From Chryseobacterium edaphi (GTDB taxonomy: Bacteria > Bacteroidota > Bacteroidia > Flavobacteriales > Weeksellaceae), in NCBI RefSeq assembly GCF_025628985.1, contig NZ_JAOTEM010000005.1:124001-188000 (forward strand): a DNA stretch of 64,000 bases. Reading direction: 5' to 3'. How positions within the stretch are numbered: position 1 is the first letter of the stretch; every line of letters starts with the position of its first letter. The position numbers and the translations under genes were made by a program. Positions 1 through 8,261 of this stretch are shown here, in pieces. Under the pieces are notes generated by a model. It saw only the letters and a program-made list of their open reading frames with translations. It searched no databases and was not told where the DNA came from.

Positions 1-1
1 A

Positions 2-505
2 AGCTCTACTATTATGCTTGCCGGATTGGCTAACAATATTTATGAGCCTGTAGTTGGAGGTAGTACAACATTCAACAGTATTGCAGGTGCTTCATATAAC
101 CCTGTAACTGGTGTCGTTACGGTTCCGCCGGGTAATTATTCTATACAGGCAGTTTTAAGCATTCAAGTACCTGATGAAAATCCAAGTGCCGGAATTGGAA
201 ATACAACCAGAACACACCTTCATAACTATGTTGCAAAATTAGTTGACAGTACATCACCAGCAACAATTTACGGTAACATAGTTAAAGAAAATCAGACTTC
301 AAACTCTAGTGCTTCCACGCTTCCAAAACAACATTCGGTGAGTTTTCTATTCACTGTGTCAGTTACTACCACCACTTCTTTTGTGCTGAATCTGGCTCAT
401 GCTTCTGGCGGCACTTATACAAATACAGTTGGTGGAAACACACCAAACAACGGTAGAATTACAGTTTTAAATTCATTTATTCACGTTCAAAGTTCAAAAT
501 TATGA
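2..505 (+). CDS. secreted/surface protein, C-terminal part (5' end cut by window)
   Basis: The reading frame is open from base 2, so the ATG at 14 is probably internal and the gene begins outside the window. The visible 160-odd residues are rich in Thr, Ser, Asn and Gly and have alternating beta-strand character. The layout (a GNYSIQA-type strand followed by long polar loops) resembles the C-terminal half of the next protein, which suggests a C1q/TNF-like jelly roll. The stop overlaps the next start in an ATGA arrangement, so the two are probably translationally coupled and work together at the cell surface. The fold is inferred from composition and similarity to the neighbour; function is unknown. 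Confidence 0.6.
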   Translation, partial: SSTIMLAGLANNIYEPVVGGSTTFNSIAGASYNPVTGVVTVPPGNYSIQAVLSIQVPDENPSAGIGNTTRTHLHNYVAKLVDSTSPATIYGNIVKENQTSNSSASTLPKQHSVSFLFTVSVTTTTSFVLNLAHASGGTYTNTVGGNTPNNGRITVLNSFIHVQSSKL

Positions 506-1290
506 TACGTCCAAAAGTATTAATTTTAGCCATAGTTTTTTTTGGTATCAATATGTTCACGGGGCAAGTTGGTATCAATATTCAAAGTCCTGATGCTTCT
601 TCTGCATTAGATATCACTTCTCCAAACAGAGGTGTTTTGATTCCTCAGTATTCTCTGGCAAGTTTGTCAGACACGTCTTCTCCCGTGGCATCTCCGGCAG
701 AAGGATCAATCATCTATAATACTGGCGGAGCATTTCCGAAAGGAAATTATTATTGGACAGGTGTTCAATGGGAAAGACTGTCTGTAAATACTGAGTATGA
801 TCAGATTTTAAAAGTAGAAAAAAAAGGAAGTGCCGTGGCGATTGCATCTGGTGCAAATGCGAGTAGCATTATTTCCTTTGATGCAACTGGAATTATAAAT
901 ACGATTTCTGGGGTTACTTTCAGTGGAGGCTCAGACATTAGTTTACCTGCAGGAACTTATAAAATTGATGTTAGCTTTGACGGTGCTTGTCCTACATCAG
1001 GTAATTCTACAGCGTTTGTTTCGGGTAATCATCTCTATGTGATCAGTGCCGTTATTGAAGATAATGCGGCAACCCCTAATCTTTTGACAGATGAAAAGGT
1101 TTCCTCCATAGTCAGTGGAGTAGGTACTATAAACGGAGGTATTCAGGGCTACAGATATTCTTTTGTTTTAACTCTTGCAGCAACTACTGTAGTAAGATTA
1201 AGATTAAGACATAATAATGGAGCTTCAAATTCTTCGGCAACCAACGTAGGTAATGCCGGCATTGTTGCAAGTTTCTATAAATTTCTCTAA
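502..1290 (+). CDS. secreted jelly-roll-like surface protein
   Basis: This 262-residue protein starts with a clear signal peptide (hydrophobic residues 6-20, cleavage likely near GQVG). Residues 23-50 carry the pattern GINIQSPDASSALDI, seen at the start of many flavobacterial surface proteins and resembling the strand repeats of tail-fibre-like adhesins. Residues 50-95 hold a conserved segment ending in a YYWTGVQWERL-like motif. The last 150 residues look like a C1q/TNF-like beta sandwich related to the upstream protein. No T9SS C-terminal domain is visible. It overlaps the upstream gene by 4 bases and precedes a third relative. A role as adhesin or surface structural protein is inferred. Confidence 0.7.
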   Translation: MIRPKVLILAIVFFGINMFTGQVGINIQSPDASSALDITSPNRGVLIPQYSLASLSDTSSPVASPAEGSIIYNTGGAFPKGNYYWTGVQWERLSVNTEYDQILKVEKKGSAVAIASGANASSIISFDATGIINTISGVTFSGGSDISLPAGTYKIDVSFDGACPTSGNSTAFVSGNHLYVISAVIEDNAATPNLLTDEKVSSIVSGVGTINGGIQGYRYSFVLTLAATTVVRLRLRHNNGASNSSATNVGNAGIVASFYKFL

Positions 1291-1334
1291 GTAAAAATGT
1301 AAGAAAATAAATAAATAAAACAAAAGCAATTAAG

Positions 1335-2051
1335 ATGAAAAAACAATTATTAATTACTGCTTTTATCGCAGCTACATCTGCAATTCAGGCTCAAGTTGGG
1401 GTTAACACAGAATCACCAAAATCTTCTATGGATGTAAGAGGTAAAACTGATGCCGGAGGAATTTCACTTCCTTCAGACATTACAGGTTTACAGGCACCTC
1501 GCCTTACCCGTGCAGAGCTTACCAGCAAAGGAAATTCCCTTTACGGAACCGATCAAAAAGGTGCTTTGGTTTACATTACAGATATCTCTGGTGGAGATGC
1601 GCTTAGCCAAAGGGTAAAAATTACGGCAATTGGATACTACTATTTTGACGGTACTCTTTGGCAATCTGTTTCCAGCGGTGCGACTACCGGGATCAATTAC
1701 TTCTATGCACCGTCAATGGTTTTGCCGACAGTAAATGCAAACCTGCCTTCTTACGCATCTTTCAGTGGCGGAACTTTTACCATCAATCTATATTCTGCTT
1801 ACAGCAATGAGTATGGATTGACAGACAGTGGTACAGTAGCTACAAGATCTTCAATTAAAAGTGCAACCTCAACTACATTACCTGTACTTGGAGCTTCTGC
1901 TTTAGAATACTTCGTGATCTATTTTGACAATACGGTATTTGACCCAAACACGATCACTCTTAGTGATACCGGTATTTTAACCTATCAGATTTTGCCTTCG
2001 GCTGTGGTTACTGAGAAAACCTTTATGAATATTGTATTTAAGATCAGATAA
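1335..2051 (+). CDS. secreted surface protein of the same family
   Basis: The protein has 238 residues with a signal peptide (MKKQLLITAFIAATSAIQAQ) followed at once by VGVNTESPKSSMDVRG, the same repeat-like start as in the upstream gene. A middle segment with a GYYYFDGTLWQSV motif matches the YYWTGVQWERL segment of its neighbour. The C-terminal 120 residues are Ser/Thr-rich and unlike the jelly-roll half of the other two. It lies 44 bases downstream of the previous stop in the same direction, so co-transcription is likely. It is probably exported across the inner membrane and displayed or released. Precise function is unknown. Confidence 0.7.
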   Translation: MKKQLLITAFIAATSAIQAQVGVNTESPKSSMDVRGKTDAGGISLPSDITGLQAPRLTRAELTSKGNSLYGTDQKGALVYITDISGGDALSQRVKITAIGYYYFDGTLWQSVSSGATTGINYFYAPSMVLPTVNANLPSYASFSGGTFTINLYSAYSNEYGLTDSGTVATRSSIKSATSTTLPVLGASALEYFVIYFDNTVFDPNTITLSDTGILTYQILPSAVVTEKTFMNIVFKIR

Positions 2052-2178
2052 GAAAAGAAAGAAACCTTGAAGTACATTTTTTTAATAATGAAAGAACATT
2101 TACTATACAAGGTTGTAGTTACCCAAAACTACATTACTTATTGAGAGCTTGAAAAGAGCAACCTTAAATACAAACATT

Positions 2179-4992
2179 ATGAAATTAAATATATTTTTAA
2201 AAGCCAAATTGCTGTTTTTGATGACAGTTCTCTTTGCGAACAGTGATCATTTACAGGGACAGACATATCCTCCGGTTGTTAATATCAACTCTGCAGCTCC
2301 TGACGTAATTACGAATGGCGCTTTTATAAACTCATCACCAGCTACAGGACCCTCTTCGGCAACGATGTTTGCAGGATGGACAGCAGTTCCTAATTATCCT
2401 TATTTTGGTGGTGATCCGGTTAATTTTCCTGATGGAAAAAATTTGGTTTATTGGGAAAGAGATGGTACCACTTCTGGAGCAACACTTACTCAGACTGGTT
2501 TAACAGGTTTAAACTACGGCCCAAGTAAAAATGGAGGCGCACAGTTATCTTTAGATATTTGCTGGGGTCAGGCCAATATGAATGCAAGTCCCGGTGGATT
2601 TTTTGCTGAAATACAAATTCGCGTTGGAGGTGTTTTATATGCCGTAGTAAATACTGGTGCAGGATTTAATACTAACGCAGCTATCACTTATTCTAATGGA
2701 GCAACTGGAAACCGGACAGTCATTACTGGTCCTCCTAATAATGTCGTTAAGTTCAGCCCCTTCCAAAACTGGATCATCGATTTACCAACTACTACACCTG
2801 CCAATGGAGATTTAGAATTTACTTTTCGTACTGCGAATCTTAATCCAGTGACTAATTTTATGGATGATTTTGTATTCGACAATGTAAAACTTAATAAATA
2901 TGCAACGGCGGGTAACTACACAAATACTTATTATGAAGATGGTGTGGGTGTCACAATTGCAAGTTCTACAACTTCCGTTTGGGATGCAAACAGCACCAAT
3001 ATCGCATCAGGAACTGTGACATTGACTAATCCACAGTCTAATGACCGATTATTGGTCAATGGACTTACAGGAAACGGAACGTTTGGGGGTATTTCATATA
3101 CAAACAATGGTTCTTCAATCGCGATGACAAGTGTTGCAACGAAAGCCGCATATGAATCTTTTATCAAAGCTATTACATTTCAGGATAATAATCCAATAGT
3201 TACTACATCTCCAGACCGAATCATCAATGTGCAGGTTACTGATGCAGTTACTTTGTTACCATCTAATATTTCTACGAGTACCATAAAAGTGGTTCCCGTT
3301 AATGATGTGCCCTCATTTGTAAAAGGTGCCAATCAGAATATCGCACAATGTGTCACAACTCCGCAAACGGTTAACGGTTGGGCAACTTCAATTAGCAAAG
3401 GTCCTGCTGATGAGTCTAGTCAGATGCTTAATTTTATTGTTACCAATACTAGTAATTCGGCTTTCTCTGCACAACCCGCAATTGATCCTAGCGGAAATTT
3501 AACATATACACTTTCAGGTACTTTCACTGGGGTTGTTACCGTTAATGTTGCACTTCATGATGATGGAGGAACCGCCTTCGGTGGGGTAGATACTTCTGCA
3601 ATTCAAACATTTTTTATCTTTATAGCTCCGACACCAACTGCAGTTATTCTGGCTACAGGCCCTACAACTGTTTGTCCGGGAGCTAGTGTAGTGCTAACTG
3701 CATCTCCTGCAACAACATACCAATGGTACAATGCTTTTGGCATAATTGCCGGAGCTACAAACCAACAATATGTAGCAACCTCCACAGGAACGTATTATGT
3801 AGTTGAAACAGAAAATGGCTGTACTTCTGCCAATTCAAACTCAATTGCTGTCACCGTTCAGGATACAGTAGCACCGGTTTTTGTAGCATCTACCGGTACA
3901 CAAGTAGTGAGTGATGTGATCGATTTTGATACGGCACCTACAACTGCTACTTTGCCTGCTACTTTTCCGCAATCTTTCGGTTCAGGCGCTGCAATGGTAA
4001 CGATAAATCAATCTGTTGCTGGTACAATTGATTATATCGGAATTACTGCTCCTACTGGTACTCCTGTGCCTTACAATAGTACTGGAAACGCTTTGAAGTT
4101 GTTAGCTAGTACTGATATAAACAGAACCAATACGCTTACTTTTCCACAGAAGATCCAAAATTTGAAATTTGCAATGTATGATGTGGATGGAGGTATACAG
4201 ATTGCTTTTCTAGCGTATAACAACGGTGTTCTGCAAAATGTAACATTAACGCCTTTGTCTACAACGTCACAAAAGGTTACGGTTGCAAATAGCGGTACAC
4301 CCAATGCTTCACTTACTGGTGTCGGCGGAGGTTTTGGTGATAGTACAAGACAAGGAGGTGTAAATGTTGATATTCCGGGACCAATCGATTCGATAGTTCT
4401 TGTTTATACTATGCCTACCACTTCGAGTTCAAACACCGCTAATAATGATATCACAGATATGAGTTTTGAGCATATTGCAAATACTCAGGTTGCTGCCACT
4501 TTACCGGCAAATACAACAGTGAATTGCAACGCAATCCCGGTTGCACCTACGCTTTTGGCTGCAGACAATTGTGGAACGGCAACAGTAGTACCAACGGAAA
4601 CTACTGCGGTCAATACACCGGCAGCAGGACAGTCTACCATCACCAGAACCTGGACGGCGACAGACGGATCTGGAAACACAACGGTACATACCCAAGAAAT
4701 TGTGGTTAATGGCTACAGTGCACAGCCAACAGCTGCAGCAAACCAAAATATTTGTGCTACCAACTTTACCACTTTGGCAAGTGTTGTAATCACAGGAACA
4801 AACATCAAGTGGTATGCAGATGCAACTACTACCACAGTGCTTCCTACATCTACAGTACTTACAAATGGTGCAACTTATTATGCTACTCAAACGATAGCGG
4901 GAGGTTGCGAAAGTTCACGCCTCGCAGTGACGGTTAATTTAAAAAACTGCTCATGGATCAATCCTTCACTGAGATCGAAAGCAGGAAAATAA
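2179..4992 (+). CDS. large secreted multidomain Ig-like/HYR protein
   Basis: The open frame begins at a TTG at 2149, but I prefer the ATG at 2179, which gives a proper signal peptide ([19 protein letters not shown]) and 937 residues. A lectin-like N-terminal part is followed by cadherin/PKD-like segments, an Ig-like segment with [11 protein letters not shown] and TYQWYNA (about residues 500-570), and a HYR-like segment with NCNAIPVAP and [10 protein letters not shown] (about 790-850). It ends in [14 protein letters not shown] rather than a standard T9SS type A or B sorting domain, so either the sorting signal is atypical or the protein is not T9SS-anchored. A strong terminator follows. An adhesin or extracellular matrix role is inferred. 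Confidence 0.75.
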   Translation: MKLNIFLKAKLLFLMTVLFANSDHLQGQTYPPVVNINSAAPDVITNGAFINSSPATGPSSATMFAGWTAVPNYPYFGGDPVNFPDGKNLVYWERDGTTSGATLTQTGLTGLNYGPSKNGGAQLSLDICWGQANMNASPGGFFAEIQIRVGGVLYAVVNTGAGFNTNAAITYSNGATGNRTVITGPPNNVVKFSPFQNWIIDLPTTTPANGDLEFTFRTANLNPVTNFMDDFVFDNVKLNKYATAGNYTNTYYEDGVGVTIASSTTSVWDANSTNIASGTVTLTNPQSNDRLLVNGLTGNGTFGGISYTNNGSSIAMTSVATKAAYESFIKAITFQDNNPIVTTSPDRIINVQVTDAVTLLPSNISTSTIKVVPVNDVPSFVKGANQNIAQCVTTPQTVNGWATSISKGPADESSQMLNFIVTNTSNSAFSAQPAIDPSGNLTYTLSGTFTGVVTVNVALHDDGGTAFGGVDTSAIQTFFIFIAPTPTAVILATGPTTVCPGASVVLTASPATTYQWYNAFGIIAGATNQQYVATSTGTYYVVETENGCTSANSNSIAVTVQDTVAPVFVASTGTQVVSDVIDFDTAPTTATLPATFPQSFGSGAAMVTINQSVAGTIDYIGITAPTGTPVPYNSTGNALKLLASTDINRTNTLTFPQKIQNLKFAMYDVDGGIQIAFLAYNNGVLQNVTLTPLSTTSQKVTVANSGTPNASLTGVGGGFGDSTRQGGVNVDIPGPIDSIVLVYTMPTTSSSNTANNDITDMSFEHIANTQVAATLPANTTVNCNAIPVAPTLLAADNCGTATVVPTETTAVNTPAAGQSTITRTWTATDGSGNTTVHTQEIVVNGYSAQPTAAANQNICATNFTTLASVVITGTNIKWYADATTTTVLPTSTVLTNGATYYATQTIAGGCESSRLAVTVNLKNCSWINPSLRSKAGK

Positions 4993-5016
4993 ATGAAATA
5001 AGTGATTTAATTGAAA

Positions 5017-5050
5017 CAGCCTTCCTCATTATGGGGAAGGCTGTTTTTTT
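5017..5050 (+). terminator. intrinsic terminator after the large secreted protein
   Basis: A 9-bp stem CAGCCTTCC / GGAAGGCTG with a short loop is followed by eight T residues. It ends the plus-strand secreted-protein group and separates it from the convergent HTH gene. Confidence 0.9.
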
Positions 5051-5062
5051 ATAGTACAGATC

Positions 5063-5407
5063 CTATTTATTTTGCAAGACCTGTAACAGCATATTTTTTT
5101 CTGCCTTTAAAATTTCTATCTCACGCTCAAGTTCACTGATTCGGATATCCTTACTCTGGTCTTTGGGAACATCTGTGCTAAATTCAGTTGGCAGTTTTGA
5201 AGCAATATCTGAAAAGAAATTATGTTTTACGGCAAGGCTGAGTTCCCATAAAACAGATAATTGTAAAGATTCTCTTTTCTGGTAATGAAGTATGACTCCC
5301 GGATCTTTACCTATATACCGTGCCAGTGCACTTTTCGAAATTTTATTTCTGTCGATGTGTGCTTTTAGCACCTGTCCGATATGTAAGGTTTGTTTGTTAT
5401 CTTCCAT
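5063..5407 (-). CDS. small HTH protein with C-terminal coiled coil
   Basis: The frame is open up to 5419 (MPYR), but the ATG ending at 5407 (MEDNKQTLHIG) fits relatives better and gives 114 residues. Residues 8-70 form a helix-turn-helix-like domain (HIGQVLKAHIDRNKISKSAL, then a VKHNFFSDIASKLP segment). The last 35 residues are heptad-like (ISELEREIEILKAEKNMLLQ), a probable coiled coil for dimerisation. The N-terminal domain resembles that of the protein at 7099-7518 (shared HIG start and FF...L block). It is probably a DNA-binding regulator; its target is unknown. Confidence 0.65.
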   Translation of the reverse strand: MEDNKQTLHIGQVLKAHIDRNKISKSALARYIGKDPGVILHYQKRESLQLSVLWELSLAVKHNFFSDIASKLPTEFSTDVPKDQSKDIRISELEREIEILKAEKNMLLQVLQNK

Positions 5408-5643
5408 TCTATAGGGCATTGTTAGTTGAAATTTTCATTTTTTCTATAAGGAAATTCAATATTTAGTAGTATAAATTCTATTGCTGATTAATAAAATTAA
5501 TATTATCGGTAATTCTATTGATTACTTATAGAATTTAAATTGCATTTATTGTTTGAAAATTAATTTTATATGATATAACTTTAGTTTGATGGTGTAAAAA
5601 TTTCATTTAATATGATATTGAGTCCATTTTTAAAATTAAATAA

Positions 5644-5666
5644 TAAAAAAAACCGGCTATTGCCGG
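5644..5666 (-). terminator. intrinsic terminator of the 161-residue protein
   Basis: Read on the minus strand, a GCCGG / CCGGC stem around a short AAUA loop is followed by a run of eight T residues. It lies 9 bases after the stop of the gene at 5675-6160. Confidence 0.85.
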
Positions 5667-5674
5667 CTGTATGA

Positions 5675-6160
5675 TTATATCTGATCCAAAGGTCTGCCTG
5701 TATTTCCCTGTGCGTCGAAGCGTGCTCTGAGTTTTTCATAGGATTGTTTCGCAGAATTGATCCCTGCTGTATTGGCTCCTTCAAAAAGACGATAACAAAC
5801 CAATGCGCCTGTGTAAGCTTCATCTCCTGCAATTCGTTTGAGGTCGGATATTTTTTGAAGAAGCGTATTGATTCCGGATTCAATAGTGTCTAACTGATCA
5901 AACAATGTAATGTCAGTCTGTATATTTGCTGTCTGAACAAATGAAGGAATAATTTCACTGCCATTGACAGTAGTTTCGGTGATGACGTCTTCTACAAAAA
6001 TCTTATTACTGACATTGATTGATTTCAGGGTTGCACGCTGATCATCAGTCAGGCTTCCTGCAGGCAATTTGCTGCTTATTGAGGAAATAGCATCATTGAT
6101 TGCTGAAAGATCGCTTGTCGTAATGACAGTGTTGAGTTTGTTCTCGGTAATGTTTCCCAT
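5675..6160 (-). CDS. conserved helical protein of unknown function
   Basis: This 161-residue soluble protein has no signal peptide, membrane segment or known catalytic motif. The N-terminal half contains a KLPAGSLTDDQRATLKSINVSNKIFVEDV block, given here only as position 33-61; the second half is helical and ends in an RFDAQGNTG-type tail. From memory, similar proteins occur widely in Bacteroidota, often as several copies, and remain uncharacterised. A promoter box lies just upstream and a terminator just downstream, so it is a single-gene unit. The annotation rests on good coding character, defined borders and remembered family likeness. Confidence 0.7.
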   Translation of the reverse strand: MGNITENKLNTVITTSDLSAINDAISSISSKLPAGSLTDDQRATLKSINVSNKIFVEDVITETTVNGSEIIPSFVQTANIQTDITLFDQLDTIESGINTLLQKISDLKRIAGDEAYTGALVCYRLFEGANTAGINSAKQSYEKLRARFDAQGNTGRPLDQI

Positions 6161-6191
6161 AAGAATAATTTTTTTTAATGTGTTAAGGCAT

Positions 6192-6199
6192 CAAAAATA
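6192..6199 (-). promoter_or_regulatory. candidate -7 box for the 161-residue protein
   Basis: On the minus strand the bases read TATTTTTG, matching the Bacteroidota -7 form TAnnTTTG, about 32 bases before the ATG. No good -33 TTTG was found at the expected distance. Confidence 0.45.
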
Positions 6200-6567
6200 A
6201 AAATTAATTTTTATATATTTTTCATTTTATATTATTTTTAACAATGTAATGTGTTTATTTAAATAAAATATCAATCATTTTTAATTCCTGGAGTGTTTAG
6301 AATATACGATTGAAACCCACCATTTCTGATTTCTAAAACTTTTTTTGTCAGTTGGGTTATTTATAGATTGGTATTCTTTTTATAAGCTTTGTAACTTTAA
6401 AATTCAATAAATCTCTTGTTATATTTCTTAGAGATATACTGCTGCTTTTTAGTTTATATATTTCTGTTTCTGATGACTTTTTCGAATAATAATTTTTGCA
6501 AATTCTCAGATTATTAACTTTCACAAGGAACGCTCCTCAGTCATTTAGATATGTTTTCAATGCCAAA

Positions 6568-6597
6568 AATAAAAAAGAGTAGGGAATGCCTACTCTT
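6568..6597 (-). terminator. hairpin with minus-strand U-tract
   Basis: AAGAGTAGG / CCTACTCTT forms a 9-bp stem, and the plus strand has a run of A before it, so it would terminate minus-strand transcripts. It lies about 110 bases beyond another terminator with no gene in between. Confidence 0.65.
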
Positions 6598-6708
6598 GTT
6601 TGATTGATTAATTTTAAATGAATTTTGAAATTCAACGTGTTAATTTTAAAAAAGAATTATTGCAAACTTTGGTACATGCCCAATCTTTATCACAAAAAAT
6701 GCTTATCT

Positions 6709-6745
6709 CAAAAAAAATACTACGCTGTAAGCGTAGTATTTTTTA
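6709..6745. terminator. bidirectional intrinsic terminator
   Basis: AATACTACGC / GCGTAGTATT forms a 10-bp stem with A-run on the left and T-run on the right, so it can act on both strands. It immediately follows the minus-strand HTH gene at 6747-7079. Confidence 0.85.
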
Positions 6746-6746
6746 T

Positions 6747-7079
6747 TTATTGAATATCATCCTCGCAGATTTTTTTCCATTTTGCGATGGTCGTTCTGCT
6801 GATTTTATATTGCTTGGAAATATAATTGCTGGAGAAGCCGTGCTGTTTCTGATACATCAGAATCTTCAGCATCGTTTCTTTATCGTACGTTCTCAACTTC
6901 TGGTTATTTTCCTGACTTTCCTTTGATTGTTTGAAAAGTTTTTCGTTAAACTTGATTACTTCATCGCTCGTGTTGAGGTTTTTAAGAAGTTCCCTGACTT
7001 TTACGTCTTTCAATTTTTCAGGATGCTCTGCCTGCAGAAGATCGTGATAAATTTTACTGTAGTTAGGTTTCATTTTCAT
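6747..7079 (-). CDS. helix-turn-helix protein, transposase-orfA-like
   Basis: This 110-residue basic protein has a C-terminal helix-turn-helix (ISKQYKISRTTIAKWKKI, about residues 87-104) of the kind found in IS3-type orfA and Hin-like DNA-binding domains. The N-terminal 60 residues are charged and helical. It lies 19 bases downstream of the HTH gene at 7099-7518 and is probably in the same operon. No orfB integrase with a DDE motif is nearby, so it is more likely a domesticated regulator or a host-fixed HTH protein than part of an active element. Confidence 0.65.
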   Translation of the reverse strand: MKMKPNYSKIYHDLLQAEHPEKLKDVKVRELLKNLNTSDEVIKFNEKLFKQSKESQENNQKLRTYDKETMLKILMYQKQHGFSSNYISKQYKISRTTIAKWKKICEDDIQ

Positions 7080-7098
7080 ATAATAATTTTGGTGATTC

Positions 7099-7518
7099 TT
7101 ATTTTTTCTGCAACCATCTGTGAAGCGTACTCTTTGGGATAGAGTATTCTTTGATCACATCTGCCTGCGTCATTTCTCCGGAATCAATTTTTTTAATTAT
7201 AAAATTCTTGATTTCCTGAGTGTAAATATTTTTTCTGAATTGTGGTGTCTTGTCTTTGTCTGATTTCTCTTTAGATTTATTCACTGCAGAAGGCGGTGCA
7301 TACAAAATCAGGTGAGAACTGTATAGTCTGAAGAAGTCATACTCCAGTAATTTTGACCATCTTAAAAGAATATCGGTATCAATCGATTTGCTTTCATAAA
7401 CATTGTTTACAAAATCCTCGTCCTTGCTCAGAAAATTACAGATTCTCTCAATTGCAATCTCTTTCTGATCTACAAGTTCCTTTATCGCTTTGCCTATATG
7501 TATTACTTTGTATAACAT
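7099..7518 (-). CDS. two-domain helix-turn-helix protein
   Basis: The protein has 139 residues. Its N-terminal 70 residues (HIGKAIKELVDQKEI ... LLEYDFFRLYSSHL) are related to the HTH protein at 5063-5407. A basic linker follows, and residues 112-138 form a second helix-turn-helix (TQADVIKEYSIPKSTLHRWLQ) similar to that of the downstream partner at 6747-7079. The pair therefore shares a DNA-binding module. No signal peptide or enzyme motif is visible. It is probably a regulator of the accessory region; its targets are unknown. Confidence 0.65.
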   Translation of the reverse strand: MLYKVIHIGKAIKELVDQKEIAIERICNFLSKDEDFVNNVYESKSIDTDILLRWSKLLEYDFFRLYSSHLILYAPPSAVNKSKEKSDKDKTPQFRKNIYTQEIKNFIIKKIDSGEMTQADVIKEYSIPKSTLHRWLQKK

Positions 7519-8261
7519 TTATAAATAAAATTTTATTTTTAAATATTTTTCATAAATCAATAACTGATAAGCATTTGTGTATTTAAGTTAAGCTTAGTCA
7601 AAAGCTTATTGAAAATTCAGAGGACTGATTTTTCAGAAAAATGATAGATTCTTTTATTGTAGTATGTTCAAAATCAGTATTATAAGTTCTGATTTTTAAA
7701 TATTTTATAAATGTGAATCAGTCATTTTTGCTCATCAAAGGCGAGGGGATTCTTTGATTTGCTAAAATAGTTTTTTAAATTAGTGAGAAAGACATTGGAG
7801 TACTGATAATTTCAACTGTCAAAGCTTATTTTAAGCTACGCAGTAGTGAAAAGCAACTGTTTATTTCTGCTGATTAATTTTAAATTCTACTATTCTACAC
7901 CTCAAAAGTACATAAAAAATGCTAATTAATATCAAAAATTAAATTTAATTATTATTATCAATAATTAATTTATGTTGTTGATTGAATAGTAATAAAACTA
8001 TTTACAGTTAAAAATTTATATTTTATTTATTCTTACTTAAAGGTATTCAATAAGATATATTTAATTATATGATCTAAATTGATACCGTTTAAAAGATTGT
8101 ATAAGTAAATTGTACTGGCTACCTTTGTCAACTAAAAAAAAGACTAGTCAAATGGTGAATTATCTGATTAGAAACATATTAAAACTAATAATATTAAGTT
8201 GCGTTAAGTTTTAATCAATTTTATGTTGCTTTTTTTATGAAATATGTAATTATTAGAAAAG
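7519..8261. other. 743-base AT-rich gap upstream of the SulP gene
   Basis: No supported coding frame is present. The right end carries a good promoter (8096-8127) for the SulP gene. A short inverted repeat (TAAGCTT / AAGCTTA) lies near 7587. Otherwise I see nothing I can name. Confidence 0.6.
8096..8127 (+). promoter_or_regulatory. promoter for the SulP transporter
   Basis: ATTG at 8096-8099 and TACCTTTG at 8120-8127 are 20 bases apart, matching the Bacteroidota -33/-7 arrangement. It implies a leader of about 125 bases before the ATG at 8262. Confidence 0.6.

Larger units (their letters stand above)
6161..6746. other. AT-rich intergenic stretch
   Basis: No supported gene is present. It holds the promoter box at 6192-6199 and two hairpins, at 6571-6597 and 6709-6745. 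Short frames here are not convincing. Confidence 0.6.

Noticed and set aside
4501..4890. Cys-rich 129-residue frame on the minus strand
   Set aside because: It lies wholly inside the large secreted protein on the other strand; its Cys-rich look comes from reading Thr/Ala codons in reverse.
6618..6926. 102-residue plus-strand frame
   Set aside because: Overlaps the minus-strand HTH gene and its terminator and has no family likeness.
5063..8261. Insertion sequence or prophage remnant
   Set aside because: HTH proteins resemble IS orfA parts, but no DDE gene, terminal inverted repeats or target duplications could be found.
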